Positions 15,273 to 24,109 of a stretch of 26,144 nt of DNA are shown in pieces (position 1 is the stretch's first letter; every line of letters starts with the position of its first letter). The stretch comes from UBA6168 sp964643005 (GTDB taxonomy: Bacteria > Bacteroidota > Bacteroidia > Chitinophagales > Saprospiraceae), in contig CAZXQI010000051.1 of the NCBI GenBank assembly GCA_964643005.1, positions 1 through 26,144 on the forward strand, written 5' to 3'. The position numbers and the translations under genes were made by a program. The notes below the pieces were generated by a model. The model saw only the letters and a list, made by a program, of their open reading frames with translations, did no database searches and was not told where the DNA came from.

Positions 15273-17231
15273 ATGACCAGGTTTCTGATTCTTCTTCTCT
15301 CTGTCTTTCTCAGCCAACAAGCCTTTTCTCAAAATTATACAACCGCCAGGACCGCATCCGGTAAACTGCGCACTATTTACGAGCGCGGCATGAGGATGGC
15401 TTTCAATGGTCAGTTAGACGCTGCTGTGACCGATCTTGAAAAAGCCCTGGCCATGGATCCCAGATTCATTGATGCGCAAATCGAATGGGCCAACGTCAAA
15501 AACCAGCAGGGCAAAATTGCAGAAGCAGAGCAGGGATATGAAAAAGCGCTCGCCATAGATCCGGGCTACGAACCAGGAGTGCTCTACAGTCTGGGCATCG
15601 TTGAGTTCGAGCAAAAAAAGTTAGAAGAGGCTGCCGGGCATTTTGAGCAATACTTAAATGCGCCGGGAAAAATAACGGAAAAGCGAAAAGCATTTGCTGA
15701 AAAATATCTGAGGAACGCCCGCTTTGCCGCTGAGGCTCTGAAAAACCCCGTCCCGTATGAGCCTCAAAACTTAGGTCCCAACATTAATACTGCCGAAGCA
15801 GAGTACCTCCCCACTATTTCAGCCGATGGAGAAATGCTGATTTATACTGCCGTTCGCAATAAGCAGGAAGACTTTTACCGCAGCAGAAAAGTAGATGGAG
15901 AATGGCAGCCCGGAGAGCCGATTACCGCTATCAACACTCCTTATAACGAGGGGGCGCAAAGCGTCAGCGCCGATGGTAAATTCCTCGTCTTCACGGCCTG
16001 CAATCGAAGAGACGGCCTTGGAGGCTGCGATCTCTATTTTACGGAATTAAAAAATGACAAATGGACGCCCGTCCGCAATATCGGCGCCCCTGTCAACTCC
16101 GCCGGCTGGGAATCCCAGCCAAGCATTTCAGCAGATGGAAAAACGCTATTCTTTGCCAGCGATCGCAGAGGCGGTATTGGAGGAAAAGATATTTGGGCCA
16201 GCTATAGACAGCAGAATGGCCGATGGAGCCTACCTGAAAACATCGGCGCCCCCATCAACACCCTCGACGACGAGCAATCGCCCTTCATTCACGCCGACGG
16301 ACAAACACTTTATTTTATGTCAAACGGCCATCCCGGTATGGGTGGATTCGACCTGTACCTGTCCCGTCGCCAGGCAGATGGAAAATGGGGCGAGCCGCAA
16401 AACCTCGGCTATCCTATTAATACGGAAGGAAATGAAGGCGCTCTTTCCGTAAGTCTGGATGGGAAAACCGCCTATTTTGCCACGGATATCCTCAACGTAA
16501 AAAAAGGCGCCTCTACTTCCGACAATCCACAGGGAAAAGGCTCTACAGATATTTACAGCTTTGAGCTGCCGGAGCAATGCCGTCCACAGCCCGTCTCGTA
16601 TGTCAAAGCAAAAGTATCCGACGCCGTAAGCGGTCAGAAATTAGTCGCCAATGTCGAATTTATAGAATTGGAGAGCGGGCAGTCATTTGCCTCTGCCATT
16701 ACGGAAAGCGACGGAGAATTTCTGGTGGCTCTGCCCGCCGGAAAGGATTACGCTCTCAATGTATCAAAAGACAAATACGTGTTCTATTCAGACAATTTTG
16801 CCCTCGCTGAAAACAGACCTTTCGACCTGGCTTTCATTTTGGATATCGCCCTCATCCCCGTTGCGGTAGATGGGGAAGAAGTGGTAACCGTCAAACCGAC
16901 CGTTTTGAAGAATGTATTTTTTGAAACAGGCTCGGCAGAGCTAAAAAAGGAAAGCCTGATTGAACTGAACAGCCTAAAAAAATTATTAGAGGACAACCCT
17001 TCGCTCAAAATCCAAATCAATGGCCACACGGATAGCATAGGTTCTGACGAAAGCAATCTCACGCTATCCAACAACCGCGCAAAAGCCGTTTACGACTTTC
17101 TCATCCAAAATGGAATTGATGAAAAGCGCCTAAAATACAAAGGCTTTGGCGAGGCAGAACCAGTAGCCTCTAACGACACGCCTGAAGGCAGACAGGAAAA
17201 CCGGCGGACGGAATTCATTATCATCCAATAA
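15273..17231 (+). CDS. PorE-like TPR/PD40/OmpA envelope protein
   Basis: A 652-residue exported protein. Residues 1-19 are a signal peptide (cut near AFS-QN). TPRs span about 35-145. Five PD40/WD40-like blades follow at about 180-430, each with a [SA]DG core such as PSISADGKTLFFASDRRGG. A carboxypeptidase-regulatory-like domain is at about 455-530. An OmpA-type peptidoglycan-binding domain is at about 545-652, with NGHTDSIGS, LSNNRAKAVYDFL and ENRRTEF. This order matches PorE, the type IX secretion component that links to peptidoglycan, but PorE carries a lipobox and this protein does not, and Bacteroidota hold many paralogues. The nearby T9SS cargo genes are suggestive only. The ATG at 15273 starts the signal peptide directly. 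Confidence 0.85.
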   Translation: MTRFLILLLSVFLSQQAFSQNYTTARTASGKLRTIYERGMRMAFNGQLDAAVTDLEKALAMDPRFIDAQIEWANVKNQQGKIAEAEQGYEKALAIDPGYEPGVLYSLGIVEFEQKKLEEAAGHFEQYLNAPGKITEKRKAFAEKYLRNARFAAEALKNPVPYEPQNLGPNINTAEAEYLPTISADGEMLIYTAVRNKQEDFYRSRKVDGEWQPGEPITAINTPYNEGAQSVSADGKFLVFTACNRRDGLGGCDLYFTELKNDKWTPVRNIGAPVNSAGWESQPSISADGKTLFFASDRRGGIGGKDIWASYRQQNGRWSLPENIGAPINTLDDEQSPFIHADGQTLYFMSNGHPGMGGFDLYLSRRQADGKWGEPQNLGYPINTEGNEGALSVSLDGKTAYFATDILNVKKGASTSDNPQGKGSTDIYSFELPEQCRPQPVSYVKAKVSDAVSGQKLVANVEFIELESGQSFASAITESDGEFLVALPAGKDYALNVSKDKYVFYSDNFALAENRPFDLAFILDIALIPVAVDGEEVVTVKPTVLKNVFFETGSAELKKESLIELNSLKKLLEDNPSLKIQINGHTDSIGSDESNLTLSNNRAKAVYDFLIQNGIDEKRLKYKGFGEAEPVASNDTPEGRQENRRTEFIIIQ

Positions 17232-17258
17232 TTGATATAAAGCGAGGGTAGCCTTTTT

Positions 17259-17287
17259 CCTATTATTTTTTAAAAAAATAAAATAGG
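17259..17287. terminator. AT-rich bidirectional terminator candidate
   Basis: CCTATT and AATAGG enclose a near-palindromic run of Ts and As (17266-17278). It lies between two convergent genes, where a shared terminator is expected. The stem is mostly A:T with one register shift, so stability is modest. Confidence 0.45.
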
Positions 17288-17300
17288 TCGGAAACAGTCT

Positions 17301-19211
17301 CTATTGACGGATTCCAAAATTGGCGCGCTCTAAGCCGGCGCCATTTGTCATTTTTAAAATCCCCTGACTCAAACCAGTCTGCCCCGGGGGCGCCTTTTCG
17401 AGGACAATGCCCTCCCAGTTGTCCCCTTCGCAATTGCTGTAAATGCGGGCGCCCTCAATGTTCAACTCTCCTCCGGCTCGCACGACGATACCGGCGCCGG
17501 CGGGCATGCCGAGGTCGCAGGTAAGGGTCAATTTTGCTCCAGCCGCCACAACGATGTTTGAGCGCAAATTTCTGCGCCCCTTCCACACGACATCTTCCCC
17601 CTTTTCAATGACAATATCGGAATCGGTCATAAAACAATTGACTTCTGTCATGGAAAAGCGGCCCTCGTTGTCAATGGGAAACCGCTCAAACTTTGGGCGA
17701 TTGCGCTCCATAAATGAATGGATTCGCCCTAGCTGGCGCCTCGTCAATGCGCAGCGCAGCGTGTCAATGCCGTTTCCTCCGCAGCCCATTTTGTTATAGG
17801 CAGAGTTCCAGGGCGTATCGGAGCAACTGTCGTCGCCGTTGTCGTGCTTCACGTGCGCCTGCAAAGGAGATATGTGATCGAGGGAGAGAATGTGAAAGAT
17901 TTCTCCCAAAATCTGAACGCCCAATTTAGCCGGATTGCCCTGATAATCCACTGCGCACCTCAGCATTTCCGGGTCGGAGGTCTGACCCGTACCGGCTAAA
18001 TACGTCGCATAATTTCCAGAAATTATAGCTATTGGGCTTTCCACTGTAGGACAAGCCAGGAGGTAACTCGTGTTCGTATATCCGCCCATGCAATAGTAGA
18101 AGCAGTCTGTGCTGTCGGGGATATTCCGATTCCCAATGGCATCTGGCGCCCACTTCGCTCCAGGCAGGAATACGTGATAGGCCTGCCTGATTTCCTCGTC
18201 GGCAATGGTATCCACGTACTTTTTTTTGAGCGCTTCTAAGCTCAGTCCTCTGGGGCCGCCGGGATAGCAACCGAGGTAGCCCGTCCCCCAGCCCTCGTTA
18301 TCGGGGTGAAAGCGCAAATCAAGGCCTGGCTCTGCCTTATTCAGAAAACGTATCCGGGCATCCTTCATCCAGGGCGAGCCGTCCGTTGGGTCGTCGCAAA
18401 GATTGGCGAGGAAGCCATTGGCGCCCTCTGCGGAGTCGTCAAACCAGGATTTGATGATGGCCAAATGCTCTGGAATGTCCTGGTAGTTCCCCGGGTCGGC
18501 AGGGTGTATGACGCCGCGAATACCCAGCGCCACCGAATCGGGATCTTCCTTTTGCAATACGTGAATAACCGTTCGGATATAGCGAATGGGCGTTCGCTCT
18601 AAGTGATTGGGGTCTGGAGCGTAGTATTCCTGAAAATTGCAATCGCCTCTGTCGAGAGTATCGGGCCAGCAGGAAGGATAGCGCTGGCCGGTAGCGCTGA
18701 CGGCGCCGCAGACCGTACATTGGGGAGGAGCGTTGCGCACATGCCGTTTGCCTTCGATAAAATAGTCGCCTGCACGGCGCTCAGTTTTAGAGCAATTCCC
18801 CTCCGTAAATTCCGCTGTGATTGCGATGGGTTTGCCGTCTGCGCGCATGCTTACATTTTGAAAAATATATTCACTCTTACTCCGAATTTTGCGCGTCTGT
18901 ACGGAGTCTGTTCCATGTCCCGTTATTTTCAGCCATCCTTTCTTCGGTTTATTTTTAAACGTAACCCGGACATTAGCCATGAAGGTATCGTCTTCCCAGT
19001 CCCTAAGGCTATTCGCCTGGCAGGGCTGGAATGCATGGACATAGATAGTGTCAATTTCGCAGGACAGGAGTTCCGAAACTTCTCCCTGCGGAGAAGTCTC
19101 AGCTATGAGTTGGGGAACTACGCCGGGAAAAGTTGTAGTCATATTTTTACCCAAAGAACCTGTCAGAAGGGCGGAAAAGAGGGCAATCGGTACAAAAAGA
19201 TTCTTTGGCAA
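17301..19211 (-). CDS. Exported M43-like metalloprotease homologue, likely inactive and C-terminally truncated
   Basis: A 636-residue secreted protein with a signal peptide (1-21). The middle (about 205-505) resembles pappalysin-type M43 metalloproteases: an RYIRTVIHVLQ strand, then LGEIFHILSLDH (435-446), SCSDTPWNS (462-470), a YNKMGC Met-turn candidate (472-477) and LTRRQLGRIHSFM (489-501). The expected HExxHxxxxxH reads GExxHxxxxDH: His440 and His446 stand, but the first metal-binding His is Gly436 (codon GGA at 17906-17904). Zinc-dependent catalysis is therefore doubtful. Residues about 530-636 look like the start of a right-handed beta-helix (VVAAGAKLTLTCDL; GGELNIEGARIYSNC), and the protein stops inside it. 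No type IX sorting domain is present, so export beyond the periplasm is unclear. It converges on the PorE-like gene. Confidence 0.72.
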   Translation of the reverse strand: MPKNLFVPIALFSALLTGSLGKNMTTTFPGVVPQLIAETSPQGEVSELLSCEIDTIYVHAFQPCQANSLRDWEDDTFMANVRVTFKNKPKKGWLKITGHGTDSVQTRKIRSKSEYIFQNVSMRADGKPIAITAEFTEGNCSKTERRAGDYFIEGKRHVRNAPPQCTVCGAVSATGQRYPSCWPDTLDRGDCNFQEYYAPDPNHLERTPIRYIRTVIHVLQKEDPDSVALGIRGVIHPADPGNYQDIPEHLAIIKSWFDDSAEGANGFLANLCDDPTDGSPWMKDARIRFLNKAEPGLDLRFHPDNEGWGTGYLGCYPGGPRGLSLEALKKKYVDTIADEEIRQAYHVFLPGAKWAPDAIGNRNIPDSTDCFYYCMGGYTNTSYLLACPTVESPIAIISGNYATYLAGTGQTSDPEMLRCAVDYQGNPAKLGVQILGEIFHILSLDHISPLQAHVKHDNGDDSCSDTPWNSAYNKMGCGGNGIDTLRCALTRRQLGRIHSFMERNRPKFERFPIDNEGRFSMTEVNCFMTDSDIVIEKGEDVVWKGRRNLRSNIVVAAGAKLTLTCDLGMPAGAGIVVRAGGELNIEGARIYSNCEGDNWEGIVLEKAPPGQTGLSQGILKMTNGAGLERANFGIRQ

Positions 19212-19531
19212 TCTTGTAAATTTTAAAAAGGTGAACAGGATTTTCTGAATAGGTCGGCTCAGGCTAAACGGTTTCTTTCCGCAAAAATGCTGTTTGAGTT
19301 CATGAAAAGGTGCAGAAAATTTATTGCGACTATATAGGTAAATGCAATTTTTCCACAGAGAAGCCGCCCCAGAGAGAGGGGCGCTCTAAAGAGGAAAACA
19401 TTCTTTTTCGCAGATTTGCCGTAGCTTGATGCGGATTTTTGACCTTCTCCGAATTGTCGCTGAATTTTAAAGACGCCTAAATTTCACGCGGCAAGGGGCG
19501 CCTTTCATCATAAAACCATTATCCATAAAGC
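19212..19531. other. 320-base intergenic region upstream of the chitinase gene
   Basis: This gap lies between two divergent genes and must hold both promoters, though no clear TAnnTTTG pair was found. A small hairpin, CGCCCC/GGGGCG with a seven-base loop, is at 19365-19383. A degenerate copy of the CGCAGATTT-type repeat runs from about 19409 to 19440 (CGCAGATTTGCC, then GATGCGGATTTTT). I see no small gene or structured RNA. Confidence 0.5.
19409..19440 (+). repeat. Degenerate CGCAGATTT-type intergenic repeat
   Basis: CGCAGATTT and GATGCGGATTTTT are imperfect copies of the same unit, separated by a further decayed copy. The same family of words is found at 9848-9888 (minus), 13877 and 24414. 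All are in non-coding gaps. Confidence 0.4.
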
Positions 19532-20842
19532 ATGAAAAAATCGCTCTACTTCAATTCCATAATTATCCTATGCGCCGTCGCTTGGGCGCAGGCTCAGGCG
19601 CCTAATCCCGCCTTAGTGGGTTACTGGCAAAACTGGAATGATTTCAATTCGCCTTATATCCCTTTGGATCAGACAGACTCCCGATACAATTACGTCGTCG
19701 TTTCCTTTGCCACCCCCAAGTTCGGCACGGACTATCAAATGCAGTTCAGCCCCGAGCAGGTATCGCCGACAGTCTTCGCCTCGCAGATACAAACTTTGCA
19801 ATCTCAGGGCAGGAAGGTATCTATCAGCGTAGGCGGCGCCAACGATCCGGTGTCTTTAGACAATGAAACAGAACGGGATTCCTTCATCTCCTCTATGATA
19901 CATATTTTAAACGTCTACAATTTTGATGGATTAGACATTGATCTCGAGGGCAGTTCCATTGCGGTGACAGGGGGAAGCATAGCCGATCCGGTGGACGCCA
20001 AAATTATCCATCTCATCGAAGCCGTCAAAGAAATAATGGGTAATTACCATGCGACGCATGGCCGCCGCCTACTGCTCACCATGGCGCCTGAGACGGCTTT
20101 TGTGCAGGGTGGAATGTCGGCGTACAGCAATATTTGGGGCGCCTACCTTCCAGTTATCCATGCGCTGCGCGATTCGATGGAAATATTGTACGTGCAACTT
20201 TACAACAGTGGAACCATGTACGGCATTGACGGGGGCATATACGGTCAGGGAAGCGCCGACTTCATCGCGGCCATGACGGAAGCAGTCATTCAGGGCTTCA
20301 ATACCGCCGGAGGGACTTTCGCCGGATTGCCCGCCGAAAAGGTCGCCATCGGACTTCCAGCTTGCAAGAATGCCGCCGGAGGGTACGTCTCTCCCGCCGC
20401 CGTGAAAGCGGCTATTGACTATCTCAGGGGAAATGGCTCCCAGCCTGGAGTATATTCTCTACAGCATACCGAAGGCTACCCTGCGCTAAGGGGCATGATG
20501 ACCTGGTCTGTCAATTGGGACGCTATCGGTTCCTGTGGAGCGAAAAACGAATATGCCGACAACTACGAAGCCATCTTTGGCGCTCCATCTGCCGACTCTA
20601 ATCCAATAGCCGACGCCTCCTCCCTCCTCCTGTTTCCCAATCCGGCAAAGGAGTCCATCCATATTTATATACCCGATTTTACAATGGAGGAAAGCGCAAT
20701 TCAGATATGTAATATATACGGCAGCCTCGTCCTGACCGCCGAAATATCTTCAGGGAATCAGATTCTCGATATTTCCAATTTTCCCCGGGGAATTTATATT
20801 TTAAAATATAAGGGCGCTTGGGAAAGGTTTGTGAAATTATAG
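19532..20842 (+). CDS. GH18 chitinase with T9SS type A sorting domain
   Basis: A 436-residue secreted glycoside hydrolase that should cleave beta-1,4 bonds in chitin or a related N-acetylglucosamine polymer. Residues 1-22 are a signal peptide. The GH18 barrel (about 27-345) has the SxGG strand (SVGG, 99-102) and a complete catalytic motif FDGLDIDLE (131-139), with Glu139 as acid. Later parts include YVQLYN and MTWSVNWD. A linker leads to a C-terminal sorting domain (about 357-436) with LFPNPAKESIHIY and GIYILKYKGAWERFVKL, the type A pattern cut during T9SS export. There is no carbohydrate-binding module. The gene has its own leader; no other polysaccharide-utilisation genes are adjacent. The ATG at 19532 begins the signal peptide. 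Confidence 0.93.
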   Translation: MKKSLYFNSIIILCAVAWAQAQAPNPALVGYWQNWNDFNSPYIPLDQTDSRYNYVVVSFATPKFGTDYQMQFSPEQVSPTVFASQIQTLQSQGRKVSISVGGANDPVSLDNETERDSFISSMIHILNVYNFDGLDIDLEGSSIAVTGGSIADPVDAKIIHLIEAVKEIMGNYHATHGRRLLLTMAPETAFVQGGMSAYSNIWGAYLPVIHALRDSMEILYVQLYNSGTMYGIDGGIYGQGSADFIAAMTEAVIQGFNTAGGTFAGLPAEKVAIGLPACKNAAGGYVSPAAVKAAIDYLRGNGSQPGVYSLQHTEGYPALRGMMTWSVNWDAIGSCGAKNEYADNYEAIFGAPSADSNPIADASSLLLFPNPAKESIHIYIPDFTMEESAIQICNIYGSLVLTAEISSGNQILDISNFPRGIYILKYKGAWERFVKL

Positions 20843-21073
20843 GAGATATGAGCCAATCTGATGTGCGCCTTTTTTAGGTGGAAAATTTAAATAACCCCTA
20901 TATGCCTTTGGGCGCAGCGCTTGGAAAACATATCGTCCCTACGATGCGACAAGGGGGTGCGGATTCCTGCCAACATATAATTCTTGATGGGATTGAAAGG
21001 AAATCTGAAATAAAATTCTACTCCTGATTTGCATGCTGAATCAATGCAGTAATAGTCCCCTCTGCCTGTCATA

Positions 21074-21187
21074 GATTGGCGATATAAGATAGAAGATTTT
21101 GGGATTTAGGTTTTTTAAAATAATGGCATTGCGAGCGCTGTTTGCCGCAATCTGATATTTTATATCGTCAATCTTATATCGTCAATC
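21074..21187. repeat. 114-bp element bounded by 17-bp inverted repeats
   Basis: The left arm GATTGGCGATATAAGAT (21074-21090) pairs with the right arm ATCTTATATCGTCAATC (21171-21187) at 16 of 17 positions. The right side is itself a tandem duplication of a 14-base unit, TTATATCGTCAATC (21160-21173 and 21174-21187). The interior has a small stem, ATTGCG with CGCAAT. There is no coding frame. The form is like a small non-autonomous or REP-type element. Confidence 0.65.
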
Positions 21188-21237
21188 AAAAAAGGAAAGG
21201 CTCCTTTCCACTCCCAAAGCTAAAGGAACCAAAAATC

Positions 21238-21265
21238 GGATATCGTCCATCTTCTATCGTCCATC
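21238..21265 (+). repeat. Two further tandem copies of the ATATCGTC unit
   Basis: Units ending in ATCGTCCATC occur at 21238-21251 and 21252-21265, followed by another CATCC. They differ from the 21160-21187 units by AATC changed to CATC. They share orientation with those copies and lie 51 bases further on. Confidence 0.6.
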
Positions 21266-21313
21266 CATCCCGGCGCTCTCCTGGCGTCCTTTACCTTTCG
21301 TCCAAAAACTCGC

Positions 21314-24109
21314 TTAGCGTATCAGGTCAATATATCCCTTAAGAATTTCCGGCGCCGGAGTAATTCCAGAAACCCGTTGTTCAAAAACCTGACAGGTATA
21401 ATAATAGGTGCCGGCGGGCAATGTCTGACCGCGCTTATTTTCTCCATTCCAATTGATATTGGGGTCGGAAGTTTGAAAGACCAACTCTCCCCAGCGATTG
21501 AAAATATTCATTTCAATACGCTCAATGAAGCAGAATGGATAAGGCGTGAAGAGGTCGTTGTGGCCGTCCCCATTCGGGGTGAAGGCATTGGGCAGCGCAT
21601 AGTTCGGGCAATTATCCACACAAATGACATTGCTAAAAACGCTTTCATTGAAAAAGGTATCGAGAGCCGTCACGGCATAGCATCCGGCGATACCTCGTTC
21701 GGGCTTGTGCATAAAAGTCGTATCCTGAGAATAACCAATATCGGCAATCAGTATAATCTTTTCGCCCTCTGTGGCGGCATAATAGACCTTATAGCTGACG
21801 ACGTCGTCCGTCTCTTCGCAGAGATTCATGGGGTTTACCCATAGCAGGCGATTGTAGATTTCCTCTTCGTCCTGGCAATTGATATTCTCGTCGCAGATAT
21901 TGCGCACGGTCAATCTGGGCGGGCAGGGCGGAACGTTATCAATAGGCACGGCGCAGGCTTCCTGAGAGAGGTTGATGAGCGGAGAAGGCACCCCAAGAAT
22001 GCCGTAAGAGCCTTCCGCCCGAACATAGTAGCAGTACTCTCGCCCATTGACGAGACCTTTATCAAAATAAAAAGTATCGGTCGTCACGGCGATAGAGTCC
22101 CAGTCGGCGCCATTATACCGGAAGATAGTGTACTCGTAGTTTTCCCAGGGCACTTCAAATCGCCAGGAGAGATTATTCTGGTTGTCGGTGGGTTCTATTT
22201 GGAGAAAGACCGAAGAAGCAGCCGGACTATCCCCAATAGGCAGGGATTCGTTGTTGACGAAAAAATTGATCTTATAGGTATAGGCGTTTTGGAGCGTATT
22301 CAATTCCGGCGCCTGGTCAAAAAACTCGTGCTGATTCAGTTGCCAAAACACAGGGCTGCTGAAATCGGCGACAGTGCTAAAATCGGCGCCCCCCATCCCC
22401 GTAGCTCTCTGCAATTCATAGCGGTAGGGACCCGGATTGAGGAGGGTGTCGAGGTCTTCCGCCTCCGGCTTGATCCAGCGCACTTCAATATGGCCGTTGG
22501 CAGTTTCCGTTTCCAAGATACTTACATTGGTGAGGAGCGGCACATCCCGACTGAGTTGGACGCAAATCTCATTCGAAGGCAGGCTTTCGACGAAGTTATA
22601 GGGTTGCCCTGCACTGGTGCGTCGGGCATAGCGAGCTAATATCCGATAGCAATAAGTTCTGCCCCGTTCAACCTTCGTATCCGTGTAGGCATACCGCCCG
22701 CCATCGCCGCCCATTGTGTTGGCGATGAGCGCATATCCCTTGCCGTCGAGACCAGGCGTGCAGTTGTCCAATGGAAATGGGTTGCTGCCTTCCCTTCGCC
22801 AGACAGAGAAGCCAAAGAAGTAGTCGTCTTCGGTATCCTCGCACTTATAGGGTCTTTCCCAAGAAACTTCAATTTGCTCGGAACTCGGCTCCGCCTGAAC
22901 GTCGAGAGGAGGCGGACCCACTACTTTTATACGCACAGCTTTCAGCGTAGCTAAGCCCGTAGAGCCGGGCACATTTTGAAGAAAAAAGTCATCCTCCGCT
23001 TTAAAAACTACCGTGTAGGGCAAATCTGAAATATGCTCGCAGGCAGTCTGCCATCGGAATGTCTTAATGACCGGTTGCGTTTCGTAATCCGCCGACGGAT
23101 TGCCGATGGGACGCCAGTTTTCGTAATTATCCGCAGGGCTGACTTCCAACAGGAAAGGAGCGCCCAGCGCCGAAAGCTTGATTTTGTCTCCCACATCAGG
23201 ATCGGTGGCTTTGACCTGGAACTCCACCACATCGCCCGCCACCACGCATACATCCTCTATAGCTTCAATTTGCGGAGCGTGGTTTTGGTCGCATTTAAAT
23301 ACGAGGATTTGCATATCCCTGACAGTGGTATCAATAGCCACTCCGTTTCGCCATGAGATGATAATCATGGCGACATTGTATTCGCCGGGCACCTGCGGCG
23401 AATCCCATCGAAGCGTACCGGTCACTTCGTTGAGCGAGAGACAACAGTTGCCGTTGCCCGGGATATTTTGGGGATATACATAGTTGGGCGCCGGCGTATT
23501 GACGGCCTGCATAGGCACGATCAACTGATAAGAAAGGCTGTCTCCATCGGGATCGTAAGCGTTGGGATTGTGGATGAATACTTCTCCGACGCAGGCATAG
23601 TCCAACGGCGGCTGGAGCAATTTGGGGGTGCTATTGCAACCCTGAAACTGGCCGTTGAACAGGGTGAAACTCGTCTGTATATGGAACTGCACGTTCTCCG
23701 ACCCAGGAGCGTTAACATTCAAAATTCCTCCATTGCGATTCGGGTCGGTCACGGAAACCGTATAGGAGCCGGTTCCATTGTAGGTGTGGATAGCGACGTA
23801 GATATTATACTTGACATCGTTGGGCAAAGGCTCGCCATTGGGCGCCGTGCCAGGACCCAGGTGAGGACCGTTCGCGCGGGGAACCTGCTCGCAGACCCCG
23901 TCTCCCCAGCACAGGCTCAGGGTATCCCGGTCGGCGGCGACGCTGCTGGTCTTTGTGTAGGTAGTAATCATACAGCGCACGGTATTGCTGGTACAGTCGC
24001 CAATTTGTTCGATGACAATTTCGCCGGCTCTGTTATGAGTAGCCCGGGCAGGCGCCGCAAACAGGATGATTAGAAGAGAGACAAACAGGGAGCGTACAAA
24101 CATTTTCAT
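21314..24109 (-). CDS. Large secreted fibronectin-III-type protein with T9SS type B sorting domain
   Basis: A 931-residue exported protein. The start at 24109 (MKMFVRSLFVSLLIILF) gives a good signal peptide cut after about residue 23; the frame is open to 24199, but that extension would bury the signal. The N-terminal 280 residues form a cysteine-containing beta domain (THNRAGEI; SLCWGDGVCEQV; AYDPDGDSLSYQL). Several fibronectin-III-like repeats follow, seen from segments such as IEVSWERPYKCEDTEDDYFF, IEVRWIKPEAEDLDTLL and REYCYYVRAEG. The last 95 residues are a gliding-motility-associated type B sorting domain: LPNAFTPNGDGHNDLF, FNRWGELVFQTS, GTYYYTCQVFE. T9SS should carry it to the cell surface or medium. 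No enzymatic motif is visible; adhesion is a reasonable guess. It converges on the chitinase gene. Confidence 0.9.
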   Translation of the reverse strand: MKMFVRSLFVSLLIILFAAPARATHNRAGEIVIEQIGDCTSNTVRCMITTYTKTSSVAADRDTLSLCWGDGVCEQVPRANGPHLGPGTAPNGEPLPNDVKYNIYVAIHTYNGTGSYTVSVTDPNRNGGILNVNAPGSENVQFHIQTSFTLFNGQFQGCNSTPKLLQPPLDYACVGEVFIHNPNAYDPDGDSLSYQLIVPMQAVNTPAPNYVYPQNIPGNGNCCLSLNEVTGTLRWDSPQVPGEYNVAMIIISWRNGVAIDTTVRDMQILVFKCDQNHAPQIEAIEDVCVVAGDVVEFQVKATDPDVGDKIKLSALGAPFLLEVSPADNYENWRPIGNPSADYETQPVIKTFRWQTACEHISDLPYTVVFKAEDDFFLQNVPGSTGLATLKAVRIKVVGPPPLDVQAEPSSEQIEVSWERPYKCEDTEDDYFFGFSVWRREGSNPFPLDNCTPGLDGKGYALIANTMGGDGGRYAYTDTKVERGRTYCYRILARYARRTSAGQPYNFVESLPSNEICVQLSRDVPLLTNVSILETETANGHIEVRWIKPEAEDLDTLLNPGPYRYELQRATGMGGADFSTVADFSSPVFWQLNQHEFFDQAPELNTLQNAYTYKINFFVNNESLPIGDSPAASSVFLQIEPTDNQNNLSWRFEVPWENYEYTIFRYNGADWDSIAVTTDTFYFDKGLVNGREYCYYVRAEGSYGILGVPSPLINLSQEACAVPIDNVPPCPPRLTVRNICDENINCQDEEEIYNRLLWVNPMNLCEETDDVVSYKVYYAATEGEKIILIADIGYSQDTTFMHKPERGIAGCYAVTALDTFFNESVFSNVICVDNCPNYALPNAFTPNGDGHNDLFTPYPFCFIERIEMNIFNRWGELVFQTSDPNINWNGENKRGQTLPAGTYYYTCQVFEQRVSGITPAPEILKGYIDLIR

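Larger units (their letters stand above)
20843..21313. other. 471-base repeat-containing intergenic region
   Basis: No real gene is seen; a 61-codon minus-strand frame (20887-21072) looks like translation of a dispersed non-coding repeat. The left half (about 20900-21000) includes GGCGCAGCGC, the hairpin ATCGT-CCCT-ACGAT (20932-20945) and CCAACATATAATTC. The right half carries the inverted and tandem ATATCGTC repeats described separately. The gap lies between convergent genes and must also contain their terminators, none of which is clear. Confidence 0.55.

Noticed and set aside
18603..19226. 207-codon plus-strand frame opposite the protease-like gene
   Set aside because: Antisense to a gene with signal peptide and domain evidence; no motif of its own.
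21160..21265. CRISPR-like array
   Set aside because: Units are 14 bases, directly abutting or irregularly spaced, with no uniform spacers and no cas genes.
23468..24073. 201-codon plus-strand frame opposite the type B cargo gene
   Set aside because: Antisense to a long gene with a signal peptide and sorting domain.
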